DNA of 43,307 nucleotides from an uncultured bacterium (GTDB lineage: Bacteria; Myxococcota_A; UBA9042; PHBI01), in contig CALHXW010000022.1 of the NCBI GenBank assembly GCA_938040325.1, positions 1 to 43,307 of the forward strand, in the 5' to 3' direction. The notes beneath the pieces are model-generated. The model saw only the letters and a program-made list of their open reading frames with translations. It was not told the origin of the DNA and did not search any database. A program made the position numbers and the translations under genes. Of this stretch, positions 1 to 8,988 are shown in pieces (position 1 is the first letter of the stretch; each line of letters opens with the position of its first letter).

Positions 1-1
1 A

Positions 2-631
2 GGGGTAACGCCTGACCCAGCGTGGCTTGATGTTGGCGCGATCGAGCGGCTGTGGTCGGCGACGATGGCGAGCAGCTCAGGGGACGTGACGGGGGCCATC
101 GAGGGCCTACTCGAAGTGCCGCGCGCGTCAAGCCGCTGGGCCATGGCTCGACGTGGGCTCGCGCTCGCACAGCTCGACGGTCAGCGTGTGGAGCGCACGC
201 TCAAGATCTTGGGCCTGCTGCCCGGCGGATGGCTCGGCACCCCAAGCAGAAGCCTGATAGCCGCGGTTGCGCTCAGTGCGATCGGGCAGCACGACACGTC
301 CCAAGAGCTCGCACGAGCCGCACAGGCCAAAGCGCGTGCATGGACCCAGGGCAGTGCGTCGATGAGCGAGGTGGTTGCGTGGTGGTCAGCGACGCCCTCC
401 CACGACGACGGCTCTTTCCTCGCGGAGGTTGCGCGGCAGCCGAGCATCGGGCGACTCGCGAAGGAGCTGGCCGTTGCGCGTGTGCAGAGCGGCGGAGGCT
501 ACGTCTCCGCACTCGAGGAGCGCCTCAAGACAGAGGTGACCGACGCCATTATGACGACGCGTCAGGCAGCTCAGCGGGCGCATTCCGATCTTGCCGCCTT
601 CACCGTTGCTGCACCCGAGCCGAAGCCATAG
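2..631 (+). CDS. Unrecognised protein, 5' end outside the window
   Basis: The frame is open from base 2 to a TAG at 629-631, so the gene most likely begins upstream; the first internal ATG is at 65. The product is rich in Ala, Arg and Ser with alternating helical stretches (for example LAVARVQSGGG) and looks like a soluble, possibly alpha-helical repeat protein. I see no signal peptide, metal site or catalytic motif in the visible 209 residues. It converges on the serA-like gene, with about 150 bp between them and no clear terminator. Coding is supported by an uninterrupted frame with the GC3-rich codon pattern of the neighbours. The function is unknown. Confidence 0.5.
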   Translation, partial: GVTPDPAWLDVGAIERLWSATMASSSGDVTGAIEGLLEVPRASSRWAMARRGLALAQLDGQRVERTLKILGLLPGGWLGTPSRSLIAAVALSAIGQHDTSQELARAAQAKARAWTQGSASMSEVVAWWSATPSHDDGSFLAEVARQPSIGRLAKELAVARVQSGGGYVSALEERLKTEVTDAIMTTRQAAQRAHSDLAAFTVAAPEPKP

Positions 632-782
632 CGGAGACGAGCCGTCTTGCGCAGTTCAGGGCGCGCTGAGTGGACGACGTCTGCTTCCAGCAACTCACTG
701 TGCGCGGGCGCGTTTGTTGGTTCGAGCCCGGGGTCTGCTGCGATGGTCACCGCAGCCATGGCGGAATGCTTCGGCGTGTGGG

Positions 783-1943
783 CTATTGCCCGTGCAGGGA
801 CGCCGCAATCACCTTCGGGTCGCGCGTGATCTTTCCGATGATCGATGAGTCCGGCGGTGCCGTGAGCGACACCCGTGCGTAGCCCGAGCCTGAGTCGGTG
901 AAGAGCCGTGTCGAGACGTCGGTTATCGACACACCCGACTCGGCAAGCGTTGTCAGGACCGCGGCGAGCGCGCCGTCCTCACGCTTGTAGCGCACGACGA
1001 GGACGTTCGCGTCGGTCTCGCCGTTGGCAAGGTTGACGCAGCGGTCGATCCCCTGGCGAGTCACGAAGTGCTCGATGGCTGCGACCACGTCGCTCGCGAT
1101 GGCGTCTGTGGCTTGCTGCGTGACCGATGCGATGTGATTGGTTGCGATGACGTTTGGGTAGGCGTCCACAGCGAAGGGAACGTCGTCGCCGTAGTCATCA
1201 GCATCGTAGACGTCGAGCGCGAGGCCCAACGTGCCTTCTTCAAGGCGCTGCTTTGCGGCAGTGAGATCGATCCGACCCCGGTCGGTGAGGTTGACCAGCA
1301 TCGCGTGCTTGGGCATCGACGCAATTCGCTCTGCCGTCGCGATGATTCCGTCGAGGCCATGGCCACTCTGAATCGAGACGATGTCGCACTTGGCGAAGAG
1401 CTGGTCGACGGAGCTGCAGTGATGCAGGCCAGCTTCAGAGGCAAGCGTTGACGTGAGGCTCGGTGCCCACACATGGACACGAACGCCAGCGGCGGATGCC
1501 ACCGCTTGCATCGCTGCAGCGGCCGCGTCGTAGCCGACGAGCCCAAGGCTCCGTCCAGCAAGTCCAAGGGCAGGGGCGGACTCGCTGCCAAACGCCGCGC
1601 GCAGCTGGCGGTCGAGGGCCAAGACCATGCCGCAGGCGAGCTCGGACCGAGCATTGGCGTCAGCACCCGCACAGTCTGCGACGAGGATCCCGCGGCCGGA
1701 TGCGGTCGAGACATCGATCGTGTCGACGCCTGCGCCTGCTCGCACGATAAACGACAGCCGCTTGGCGGCCTCGATCGTACGCTTGGTGACGCGCGTTCGG
1801 CCGACCACAAGGATATCGACATCCTCGACGGCTTCGGGAAGGGCGTGTGCCCCTAGATCGGGCTGGCAGGTCACGGTCATGCCGAGGCCTTCTAGGCCAG
1901 CTTTGACTTCGTTGGGGAGCGCGTCAGCGATCAGCACGTGCAA
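783..1943 (-). CDS. Divergent D-2-hydroxyacid dehydrogenase with C-terminal ACT domain (SerA-like)
   Basis: A 386-residue protein with the layout of D-3-phosphoglycerate dehydrogenase: substrate domain (about 1-95), Rossmann domain (about 96-285), return of the substrate domain, then an ACT-like domain (about 315-386, LVVRYKREDGALAAVL). Family landmarks are present: VRAGAGVDTIDV, NLTDRGRIDL with the substrate Arg, and TNHIAS with the catalytic His. Two landmarks are altered. The nucleotide loop reads GLVGYDAAAA instead of GxGxxG, and the segment that normally carries the catalytic Glu reads LDVYDADD. Family membership suggests serine biosynthesis, but activity is doubtful. The TTG start at 1943 is chosen because AGAGAGG lies just upstream and the N-terminus then reads MHVLIAD, as usual for SerA. 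It is transcribed alone. Confidence 0.8.
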   Translation of the reverse strand: MHVLIADALPNEVKAGLEGLGMTVTCQPDLGAHALPEAVEDVDILVVGRTRVTKRTIEAAKRLSFIVRAGAGVDTIDVSTASGRGILVADCAGADANARSELACGMVLALDRQLRAAFGSESAPALGLAGRSLGLVGYDAAAAAMQAVASAAGVRVHVWAPSLTSTLASEAGLHHCSSVDQLFAKCDIVSIQSGHGLDGIIATAERIASMPKHAMLVNLTDRGRIDLTAAKQRLEEGTLGLALDVYDADDYGDDVPFAVDAYPNVIATNHIASVTQQATDAIASDVVAAIEHFVTRQGIDRCVNLANGETDANVLVVRYKREDGALAAVLTTLAESGVSITDVSTRLFTDSGSGYARVSLTAPPDSSIIGKITRDPKVIAASLHGQ

Positions 1944-2404
1944 CGAGCACCTCTCTCATGCGGGAATCGAAGGTTTTGCCGGCTGGGACAATACCACCCG
2001 GCGGCCGTGATGGGTACCGCACTCCAGGCGCGTCGGAAACGCGAATCTCTTGAACCTGTTCATGGGCCGAGCCACGACCACTCGTTGGACGAGGGAGGGA
2101 TAGTGCGGTGCGTGAGCCCGGACCGCTTTGCGATCAGCAGCCAACGCCTCACCGACTGGCGTCCCGGTGACAGCGTGGCCCAGCGGAACGCCGAACTTGC
2201 GTGTACACGGCCTGTGGTTCGCCAATGCCGTGCCTGGGGTACGATCCGCTCGTGACCCTCGTGTTGGACGGTGGCCGCGGTCGCGACGCCCGTTTGACGA
2301 GCCTATTCCAGAGGCGCGCGCTGAGGTCGCTCTCTCGCCGCCCCAACCATCAACGTTGTGCGTCACAGAGACAGCCTTGTCCGGCAACGCAGCTACAACG
2401 CACA
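1944..2404. other. Intergenic stretch without a recognisable gene
   Basis: It separates the TTG start of the serA-like gene from the end of the cytochrome oxidase operon. The frames present are Arg/Ser/Pro-rich and lack the codon bias of the neighbours. I find no tRNA, riboswitch or repeat. It should hold the serA promoter near its left end; no convincing -35/-10 pair is visible. Confidence 0.5.
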
Positions 2405-2432
2405 AGAGCCCGGCTGATGGCAGCCGGGCTCT
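2405..2432 (-). terminator. Hairpin terminator of the oxidase operon
   Basis: A perfect 12-bp stem (5' arm 2405-2416, 3' arm 2421-2432) with the four-base loop ATGG, 29 bp beyond the stop of the last oxidase gene. Read on the minus strand it is followed by a moderately T-rich stretch (TTGTGCGTTG). Stem strength and position support termination of the long minus-strand run. Confidence 0.75.
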
Positions 2433-2460
2433 CATGGTCGCGTACGCAGTCGCTCGTAGG

Positions 2461-2931
2461 CTACTTGGCCCCAGCAGGCTCCGGAGCCTTGATCTCACCC
2501 GCTCCGGAGGAGCGCGCTTCGATCTTCTTCGGCTTCGGCGGCACGTTCGCTTGAGCGTCGAGCTTCATCCGCTTGTTGCCCCACTCAGCACTCATGGCAT
2601 CTCGCGTGTTGATGTCGGCGAAGGTCATCAGAAAGAAGATGCCGACAAAGAGAATCGTGGAGAAGAACACGAAGCTATAGAAGCGGACGTCGTACTTCAG
2701 ATGCATGAAGTAGCCGACAACAAAGCCCGCCTTGATGAGCGCCACAAGCATCGCGACTGCGAGGCTTGCTGAGCCGAGTCCCGCCTGGCTCACGAGCACG
2801 GTCACGACCGTGAGCACCATGAGCGCGCCGAACACCGCAAGGTAGGTCTTGAGCGGCATCACATGATGGCCCTCGTGCGCCGGCTTGGCCGGCTGACCTT
2901 TGACGTATCCTTTGACGTATTCGTGCGACAT
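2461..2931 (-). CDS. ctaF: Cytochrome c oxidase subunit IV (prokaryotic type)
   Basis: A 156-residue small subunit of the caa3 oxidase. A His-containing N-terminus (HEGHHVMPLKTYLAVF) is followed by three hydrophobic helices (about 27-48, 55-77, 85-105), including the family-typical GYFMHLKYD loop, then a Lys/Pro/Ala-rich cytoplasmic tail with PPKPKKIE. The family is thought to stabilise the oxidase and is not catalytic. The start is ambiguous by one codon: ATG at 2931 overlaps the subunit III stop by one base (TGATG), and GTG at 2934 would overlap by four. It is the last gene of the operon, directly before a strong terminator. Confidence 0.9.
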   Translation of the reverse strand: MSHEYVKGYVKGQPAKPAHEGHHVMPLKTYLAVFGALMVLTVVTVLVSQAGLGSASLAVAMLVALIKAGFVVGYFMHLKYDVRFYSFVFFSTILFVGIFFLMTFADINTRDAMSAEWGNKRMKLDAQANVPPKPKKIEARSSGAGEIKAPEPAGAK

Positions 2932-3644
2932 CACTTCACCAAGTAGAGCAGGGGGAAGAGGAAGATCCAGATGAGGTCGACGAGGTGCCAGTACAGCCCC
3001 ACGTTCTCGACCGGAGTGAAGTACTCGGAGCTAAAGCGCCCGCGGTTGTTCTTCACGAGAAGCCAAACCAGCAGCCCGATACCGATGACCACATGGAGGC
3101 CGTGGAGGCCCGTCATCATGAAGTAGATACCGAAGAAGAGCTGCGGGCCACCCCACCAGCCTTCCTGGGCGTAGTGCGTTCCTTCGACGATGGTGTGCTC
3201 AGCGTATGCAATGCCGGGCAGCAGGCCGTGTTCAATCTTGGAGCTGTACTCGATGTACTTGATGACCATAAAGGCGCAAGCGCACAAGATCGTGATGATC
3301 AGCATCAGCGAGGCTTGCTTTCGGTTGTTTAGCTGTACCGCCCGAACCGCAAGCGCCATCGTGAGCGACGAGAAGATGAGGACGACGGTGTTGACCGAGC
3401 CGAGCTTCCAATCCAGCTGCTCGTGAGCACTCAGCACCATCTCTGGGTACTGGCTCCGCACGATGAAGTAGGCCAGAAACAGCCCGCTGAACATGAGGAT
3501 TTCGGTGGCGAGGAAGACCCACATCCCCAGCTTCGCAGCCGACTCTTGTTGAGCAGGGTTGTCGAAGTGGTGTTGTAGATACTCGGGGTGGTCGTGGTGT
3601 CCGTCGCCATGGGCGTGGCTTTGGGACTCGACAGTGGTGCTCAT
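2931..3644 (-). CDS. ctaE: Cytochrome c oxidase subunit III
   Basis: A 237-residue membrane subunit of the haem-copper oxidase. The His-rich N-terminus (SHAHGDGHHDHPEYLQHHF) precedes five transmembrane helices. Family motifs are visible: KLGMWVFLATEILMFSGLF near residue 40, and GLHGLHVVIGIG plus GLYWHLVDLIWIFLFPLLYL in the C-terminal third. The short, five-helix form lacking the first two mitochondrial helices is common in caa3 enzymes. The ATG at 3644 has AGGAG at good spacing. It follows ctaD by 55 bp and is translationally linked to subunit IV. Confidence 0.95.
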   Translation of the reverse strand: MSTTVESQSHAHGDGHHDHPEYLQHHFDNPAQQESAAKLGMWVFLATEILMFSGLFLAYFIVRSQYPEMVLSAHEQLDWKLGSVNTVVLIFSSLTMALAVRAVQLNNRKQASLMLIITILCACAFMVIKYIEYSSKIEHGLLPGIAYAEHTIVEGTHYAQEGWWGGPQLFFGIYFMMTGLHGLHVVIGIGLLVWLLVKNNRGRFSSEYFTPVENVGLYWHLVDLIWIFLFPLLYLVK

Positions 3645-3699
3645 TGAGTGAACTCCTGCTTAGCTCGACGTCGCTTCGTGTGACAGGGCGCGAGCGAGA

Positions 3700-5391
3700 T
3701 CAGTGGTGCCCCTCGACCATATCAGGGTCGATCTCGGGGAAGTTGTACGGCGACGCGTCGACGTGCGGCGTGTCGTGGAAGTTGTGCTCGATGGGCGGGC
3801 TCGCGGTGGCCCACTCAAGGGAGACGCCGCCCCATGGGTTCGGACCAGCTTTCTTGCCCTTGAAGATGGCGTGCACCAGGTAGAAGAGCGTCCAGAAGAG
3901 GCCGACGGCCAAGATGAACGAGCCGATCGATGAGGCGACGTGATAGCTCTGGAACTCGGGCAAGTACTCCGCGTAGCGGCGGGGCATGCCCTGCGAGCCG
4001 AGCATGAACTGGCTGAAGAACGTCAGGTTGAAGCCGACGAACACAATGAACGCACCGACCAGGCCAGCTTTCTCGTTGTACATGCGGCCAAACATCTTCG
4101 GCCACCAGTGGTGAAGACCACCGAGGAGCGCAATCACCGTGCCGCCCATCATCACGTAGTGGAAGTGGGCCACGACGAAGTAGCTGTCATGGAAGTGAAC
4201 GTCGACCGACAGAGCGCCCAGGAAGACACCTGTGAGGCCGCCGATCGTGAACGTAAACAGAAAGATCAGCCCGTACATCATCGGGGTGTTCCACGAGATG
4301 CTGCCCTTGTAGAGGGTGGCGACCCAGCTGAAGACCTTGATGGCGGTGGGCACGGCCACGGCGAACGTCAGAAACGAAAACAGCGCGCTCGCGAACTCGG
4401 ACTGACCCGACACGAACATGTGGTGGCCCCACACCAGGAAGCTGATGATGGCGATGGACACCGACGAGAGCGCAATCGCCTTGTAGCCGAAGATGTGCTT
4501 CTTGGAGTGCACAGCAATCAGCTCGCTGACGATACCGAAGCCGGGCAGGATCATGATGTAGACGGCCGGGTGGCTGTAGAACCAGAAGAAGTGCTGGAAG
4601 AGCACCGGGTCGCCGCCGTACTCGGGGTTGAAGATGCCGATCTTGAAGAGCGACTCAACAAGCAAGAGCATGAGCGTGATGGCGAGCACGGGGGTCGCGA
4701 GCACCTGGATGACAGCCGTTGCGTAGAGCGCCCAGATGAAGAGCGGCATGCGGTTCCACGTCATGCCGGGAGCGCGCATCTTGTGGACCGTCACGACAAA
4801 GTTGACGCCCGTGAGGATGGACGAGAACCCGAGCACGAAGATGCCGACTGTCGCGAGGATGACCGGTCCAGTACCCGAGCTGGAGTAGGGCGTGTAGAAG
4901 GTCCAGCCGGTGTCGAGCTGTCCCATCAGGATGGCGAAGAGCAGGATGACGGTGCCGGTGATCCAGATGTAGAGACTCGCGAGGTTCAGCCTCGGAAACG
5001 CCACGTCTTTCGCGCCAAGCATCAGCGGAAGGAAGAAGTTTCCAAGGGCCGCGGGAACGGCCGGCACAATGAACACGAACACCATTAACGCGCCGTGCAA
5101 CGTGAACATCTTGTTGTAGAGCTCTTTACCGGCCGCCCAGCCCTCAGCGGTCCCAGCGAGCGCGCCATCGACGAAGAAGTCGATTTCGGGCGTCATCAAC
5201 TCGATACGGAACAGCACCGCGAGCACACCCGCGACGCCGAACGCCGCCATGGTGCCCACCAGGTACATGATACCGATACGTTTGTGGTCGACCGTTGAAA
5301 GCCAAGACCAGAGGCCGCGTTTCGCGGTCCAAAAGCTCTTTTCGTCGTGGTGGTCGTCGTGTCCGTGACCCTCGACAGTTGTCGTCGCCAT
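3700..5391 (-). CDS. ctaD: Cytochrome c oxidase subunit I, A2-type haem-copper oxidase
   Basis: The 563-residue catalytic subunit with about 12 transmembrane helices. It binds haem a, haem a3 and CuB and reduces O2 to water while pumping protons. Visible ligands: His in LHGALMVF (haem a), HPAVY (CuB His and its cross-linked Tyr, near 271-275), the WGHHMFVSG pair (CuB, near 320), and [14 protein letters not shown] (haem a3 and haem a). The K-channel Lys is in [10 protein letters not shown]. The helix VI segment reads YSHPAVY rather than GHPEVY, the signature of the A2 subfamily, in which Tyr-Ser replaces the D-channel Glu. The N-terminus is His-rich. The ATG at 5391 has AAGAGGGG upstream. Confidence 0.97.
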   Translation of the reverse strand: MATTTVEGHGHDDHHDEKSFWTAKRGLWSWLSTVDHKRIGIMYLVGTMAAFGVAGVLAVLFRIELMTPEIDFFVDGALAGTAEGWAAGKELYNKMFTLHGALMVFVFIVPAVPAALGNFFLPLMLGAKDVAFPRLNLASLYIWITGTVILLFAILMGQLDTGWTFYTPYSSSGTGPVILATVGIFVLGFSSILTGVNFVVTVHKMRAPGMTWNRMPLFIWALYATAVIQVLATPVLAITLMLLLVESLFKIGIFNPEYGGDPVLFQHFFWFYSHPAVYIMILPGFGIVSELIAVHSKKHIFGYKAIALSSVSIAIISFLVWGHHMFVSGQSEFASALFSFLTFAVAVPTAIKVFSWVATLYKGSISWNTPMMYGLIFLFTFTIGGLTGVFLGALSVDVHFHDSYFVVAHFHYVMMGGTVIALLGGLHHWWPKMFGRMYNEKAGLVGAFIVFVGFNLTFFSQFMLGSQGMPRRYAEYLPEFQSYHVASSIGSFILAVGLFWTLFYLVHAIFKGKKAGPNPWGGVSLEWATASPPIEHNFHDTPHVDASPYNFPEIDPDMVEGHH

Positions 5392-5408
5392 GCGAAAACC
5401 CCTCTTGC

Positions 5409-6410
5409 CTAGTCTTTGAGCGTCTTGATGTAGTCAACAATGGCGTTCAGCTGCAGGTCGTCGAGACGACCCCGGAACGCCGGCATGTTCTCACCCTCGT
5501 ACCCGACAACAATCTGCTTCTCCGGGTAGAGAATGGACTCGCGGATGTAGTTGTCGTCGATGAGCGCGTCTGGACCGCCGACGATCTTCTCCATCGTGTT
5601 GTGCTTGCCCCACAGCGTGGGTCCGACCAGGCGTCCGCCGTCCTTCGTGTCGGTGTGGCAGCTCGCGCAGAACTTCTTGAAGAGCCGTGGACCGTAGTCC
5701 GGCGACTCTGGATCGAGGCCCGGGCAGTCCTTGCTGGCAACCCACTTCGCGAAGTCGTCCTGGCTGAGCACCTGGACGGTCCCGCCCATGTTCGAGTGCT
5801 GCTGTCCGCAGAACTCGGTGCAGAAGAACGGGTAGGTGCCGACGCGCGTCGGCGTCACGGTGAAGCCCGTGTAGCGCGACGGCAACACGTCCCGCTTCGC
5901 GCGCATCGCCGGAATCCAGAACGAGTGGATCACGTCCGACGACGACATCGTCGTCGTGAACGGGCGGTCCACCGGGAGCACGAGCTTGTTGGCGCACTCC
6001 TTGTTCAGGGTCGGGTACTGGATGGTCCAGGACCACTTTTGGCCGAGGATTCGGACGTCGAGAGCGTCGGGCGGCGTCTGCGAGAGCGCCGTGAAGTCAC
6101 GGAAGCCCCACGCGAACACAATGACCATCAGAACGGTCGGAATGGCGCTCCAGAGGAACTCGAGCTTGAAGCTGTGATGAATCGGGCTCGTGCGCTGGTT
6201 GTCGTCCTTCTTTTTGTACTTCACCGCGAAGTAGACCGTCAGGCCCATCAGCAGCACGAAGAAGAAGATCGAGCAGTACAGGATGAAGTCGAAGAGTCCA
6301 TCCACGCCGACAGCAAAGTCCGATGCCTGAGGTGGCATCCAGAATCCGCCGCCAGAGCCGTCCGCCACCAAGATGGGAGCAGACGTCAGAAGAGAACCGA
6401 GTGCACTCAT
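5409..6410 (-). CDS. ctaC: Cytochrome c oxidase subunit II with fused cytochrome c domain (caa3 type)
   Basis: A 333-residue subunit that receives electrons. Two transmembrane helices (about 36-62 and 80-105) lead into a periplasmic cupredoxin domain with the binuclear CuA site [12 protein letters not shown] (near 194-205) and then a C-terminal cytochrome c domain with CASCH (near 248) and a probable Met ligand in GENMPAF. The fusion makes this a caa3-type enzyme. I chose ATG 6410 rather than a start 66 bp further upstream, because it forms an ATGA overlap with the SCO gene and removes a basic, Ser-rich extension lying inside that gene. It is 17 bp from ctaD. Confidence 0.95.
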   Translation of the reverse strand: MSALGSLLTSAPILVADGSGGGFWMPPQASDFAVGVDGLFDFILYCSIFFFVLLMGLTVYFAVKYKKKDDNQRTSPIHHSFKLEFLWSAIPTVLMVIVFAWGFRDFTALSQTPPDALDVRILGQKWSWTIQYPTLNKECANKLVLPVDRPFTTTMSSSDVIHSFWIPAMRAKRDVLPSRYTGFTVTPTRVGTYPFFCTEFCGQQHSNMGGTVQVLSQDDFAKWVASKDCPGLDPESPDYGPRLFKKFCASCHTDTKDGGRLVGPTLWGKHNTMEKIVGGPDALIDDNYIRESILYPEKQIVVGYEGENMPAFRGRLDDLQLNAIVDYIKTLKD

Positions 6411-7249
6411 GTTGCGGTCTCCAGAAGATTTCGAGGAGAGGTTTCGTCCACTCGATGGCGTCGCTCGCGACGCCACCAGAAGAGCAGCCAGAGGCCCACG
6501 GTCAGCGCGACGAGTGCGCCACCGATTCGCATAAAGCCCCAGGCAAATGCATAGCCGCCGTGCTCAGGATCGAACACGAAGCAGCTCAAGAGGATCTTGT
6601 CGCCCAGCGTGCCGACACGGCCGTTGGAAGCGTCTATCACCGAGAACTCGATGTCACGCGCGTTGTAGGTCAGGCCGTAGACGTAGCGCGAGATGAGCCG
6701 GTCGGCGCCGAGCACGTACACGACGGGTGAGTGCGCGTACTGTCCGGACGACTCATCGTACTTGTAGCCGTATCCGAGCTGCGCGGTGATCGCAGCGATG
6801 GCCTTCGGCCGCGCCGTCAGAAACGACCAGCTCACGTCGTCGCCCTTCCCGAGGGCGTCGACGTAGGACTTTCGCTTACCCTTCGCGATCTCGGGGGTAT
6901 CGCGAGGGTCAAAGCTAACGGTCACAATCCTGAACTCTTTGCCCGGGACCCAGTCCATCGTCTTGAGCGTCCGCAGCAGCTGGTTGAGCTGCGTGGTGCA
7001 GATACCCTCGCATCGGAAGTAGTTGAGGGTCAGCAGGACCGGCGTCTCGCCGTCGAAGTAGTCGCCGATCTTCCTCACGTCGCCCTCTTCATCGAAGACG
7101 GGGATGTTCGCATCGAGAAACTCTCCGAGCCTCTCTTTGATGTCTGCACCCTTGAACTCGATCGGCAGCGGCGGCGCGGCGTGCGCAGCCGTGCACAACG
7201 TTGCTGAGAGCAGCGCTGCGAGTACGAGGGATGGGAAAAGGCGTTTCAT
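6407..7249 (-). CDS. SCO1/SenC-family copper chaperone with C-terminal membrane anchor
   Basis: A 280-residue protein with a thioredoxin-like fold that delivers copper to the CuA site of subunit II. A cleavable-looking signal (LVLAALLSATLCTAAHA) precedes the SCO domain, with the copper motif CEGIC near 79-83 and the distal His in YAHSPVVYVL. Unlike the usual N-anchored SCO, it has a C-terminal helix (about 235-258, RIGGALVALTVGLWLLFWW) followed by Arg-rich residues, so it should be tethered at the C-terminus. This form is common beside ACIII/caa3 genes. It overlaps ctaC by ATGA, consistent with a dedicated role in CuA assembly. A second SCO gene lies at 15859. Confidence 0.93.
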   Translation of the reverse strand: MKRLFPSLVLAALLSATLCTAAHAAPPLPIEFKGADIKERLGEFLDANIPVFDEEGDVRKIGDYFDGETPVLLTLNYFRCEGICTTQLNQLLRTLKTMDWVPGKEFRIVTVSFDPRDTPEIAKGKRKSYVDALGKGDDVSWSFLTARPKAIAAITAQLGYGYKYDESSGQYAHSPVVYVLGADRLISRYVYGLTYNARDIEFSVIDASNGRVGTLGDKILLSCFVFDPEHGGYAFAWGFMRIGGALVALTVGLWLLFWWRRERRHRVDETSPRNLLETAT

Positions 7250-7311
7250 CGTCGGATTTGGTTCAACACTTGTTCGAGTAGGGGAGGGGCACGTTCGGTG
7301 CGCAAGCGCGC

Positions 7312-7740
7312 TCAGTCGTCGGGGTGCTTCCAGTCTTTCGGCGCAGGAAACGCCTTCAGCCAGTTGCCATTGTTGAGCACGCGGCTTCGGGCCTCAACAA
7401 TGGGCATCCGATACAACTCTTGGCCATCGATCGATAGCTTTCCGTATTTGGCCAAAAGCTGTTCATCGGCGGTTCGGGAGTCGATCAGCTGAACGGCCGG
7501 TCGCGCGTTCGCTTGAGCCATCTGCTTCTCGGCTTCCGCAGAGAAGAGCTGATAGATGCCCAGCGCGGAGAGCACGACGACGCCCGCGAGAATCGCCAAG
7601 AAGAGAAAGAGCGTGTTGCCGTTGGGCTCGTCGATCTCGTGTCCACCGTCGGTGTACTTCGAGACCAAGCGTCGCGGACCGATCTCGCTCGTTGGAGCGG
7701 CCGTGCTCTTGTTGTCGTCGTGGTGTTGCGTGTCTGCCAT
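7312..7740 (-). CDS. Small membrane-anchored protein of the ACIII/caa3 locus
   Basis: A 142-residue protein with a hydrophilic N-terminus (about 1-38), one transmembrane helix (about 44-66, LFLFLAILAGVVVLSALGIYQLF) and a periplasmic domain of about 75 residues. There is no haem or metal motif. The periplasmic part contains YRMPIVEARSRVL and ends WLKAFPAPKDWKHPDD. It starts 8 bp after actF with AGGAG before the ATG at 7740 and lies before SCO and caa3. Position and topology suggest an accessory subunit or a factor linking complex III to the oxidase. I do not recognise the family well enough to name it. Confidence 0.8.
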   Translation of the reverse strand: MADTQHHDDNKSTAAPTSEIGPRRLVSKYTDGGHEIDEPNGNTLFLFLAILAGVVVLSALGIYQLFSAEAEKQMAQANARPAVQLIDSRTADEQLLAKYGKLSIDGQELYRMPIVEARSRVLNNGNWLKAFPAPKDWKHPDD

Positions 7741-7748
7741 GACGTCTC

Positions 7749-8981
7749 CTAGAAGTTCTCGTGAGCGAGGGACTCGGCCAAGCGCGGGTCCTTAATCGGT
7801 ACCAAGGCCTTGCTGGCCGTGCGCCAAACGAAGACCGCCAAGAAGAGTCCGCCGATGCCGACGAACGCCAGGATGTCGGCGACATGGAACGAGAAGTGGC
7901 TGTGGCCGAAGTGCTCCATCGTGGGCTGGATAATCCAGAACACGTCGATGTAGTGCGCGAAGGCAAGGATCAAGCAGCCAATGGCGTAGGTGAACTTCTT
8001 TCGCTTGATGTGTCGCGACATCAGGAAGAGGAACGGCACGATGAAGTGGAAGACGGCAAGCGCGAGGGAGACCCACTCCCAGCCGCCGGTCGACCGGTGG
8101 GCGTACCACATCGTCTCTTCCGGAATGTTGGCGTACCAGATCAAGAAGTACTGGCTGAAGCCGATGTAGGCCCAGAACACCACGAAGCCAAAAGCGAGCT
8201 TGCCGAGGTCGTGGTAGTGCTCCGCCGTGATGGCCTTCTCGAGGAGGCCGAGGCGCTGAAGGAACATCGACGCGAGGCTGATGGCGACCATGATCATCAT
8301 CACGCAGCTGGCGAAGTAGTAGACGCCGAAGATGGTGGAGTACCAGTGAGGGTCCAGCGACATCATCCAGTCGATGGCCGCGACAGTGGCGCTCAGCGCG
8401 AAGAAGAGGAATCCGAGTGGCGCTGCCCAGCGCATCTTGTGGCTCAGCTCGTCGCCACCCTCTTCGTCCTGCCGGGTCGACCAGCGGTAGAAGGTCACCG
8501 ACATGATCGTCCACACGACGCCGACGACGATGACGCGGATGATGAACCCACCGGAGTTGAGCCACCAGGTCTTGGCCTGGAGGATCTTGTCGTTGGCGAC
8601 AGCGTCTGCATGGCTCCAGTGGAAGAGGTCATGCATGCCGATGATCAACGGGACCGCGAGCAACGCAAAGAGCGGCAGCGTGATCATGAAGTTCTCGGCG
8701 ATGCGTCGCACGACCGTGCTCCAGCCCGCGCGTGAGCCGTGGTGGCAAAGCACGAAGAAGAGCCCGCCGAGCGCGATCGACAGCCAGTACATCAGCGATG
8801 TGACGTACGAGTAGTAGAACTGCTTGTGGTGCCCGTCGTCGCCGCCGCCTGTAACGTAGGCGAGGGCGAGTCCGATAATGCCGACGATCGCAAGCAAGAG
8901 AGGAGCCTTCCGCAGGATGCTGTCCTTCGGAAGCGTTGCCTCTTCAAGCGTGATGGTCGGTGCGTGTCCGTGAGCGCTCAT
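7749..8981 (-). CDS. actF: Alternative complex III subunit ActF
   Basis: A 410-residue polytopic protein of the NrfD-like group with about ten transmembrane helices. It resembles ActC and is one of the two large quinol-interacting membrane subunits of ACIII. Visible traits include a His-rich N-terminus, LFHWSHADAV after the third helix, WMMSLDPHWYSTIFGVYYF, and FSQYFLIWYANIPEET, which is typical of ActF. GAGGAG precedes the ATG at 8981. It lies 7 bp after actE. In known ACIII, ActC and ActF form the membrane core; which of them oxidises quinol here cannot be read from sequence alone. Confidence 0.93.
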   Translation of the reverse strand: MSAHGHAPTITLEEATLPKDSILRKAPLLLAIVGIIGLALAYVTGGGDDGHHKQFYYSYVTSLMYWLSIALGGLFFVLCHHGSRAGWSTVVRRIAENFMITLPLFALLAVPLIIGMHDLFHWSHADAVANDKILQAKTWWLNSGGFIIRVIVVGVVWTIMSVTFYRWSTRQDEEGGDELSHKMRWAAPLGFLFFALSATVAAIDWMMSLDPHWYSTIFGVYYFASCVMMIMVAISLASMFLQRLGLLEKAITAEHYHDLGKLAFGFVVFWAYIGFSQYFLIWYANIPEETMWYAHRSTGGWEWVSLALAVFHFIVPFLFLMSRHIKRKKFTYAIGCLILAFAHYIDVFWIIQPTMEHFGHSHFSFHVADILAFVGIGGLFLAVFVWRTASKALVPIKDPRLAESLAHENF

Positions 8982-8988
8982 AGTCTCC

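Noticed and set aside
1956-2498. 180-codon minus-strand frame between serA and the oxidase operon
   Set aside because: It has low-complexity Arg/Ser/Ala composition, crosses the terminator at 2405-2432 and runs into the ctaF gene.
2128-2772. Plus-strand frame spanning the terminator and ctaF
   Set aside because: It crosses the terminator and is the complement of the subunit IV gene; no family motif.
3940-5088. Long plus-strand open frame of 382 codons opposite ctaD, and similar ones opposite ctaC (5295-6554), actF (7761-8735) and actC (10137-11273)
   Set aside because: Products are rich in Arg, Glu, Asp and His and lack any motif. They are mirror frames of highly GC3-biased real genes with unmistakable family motifs.
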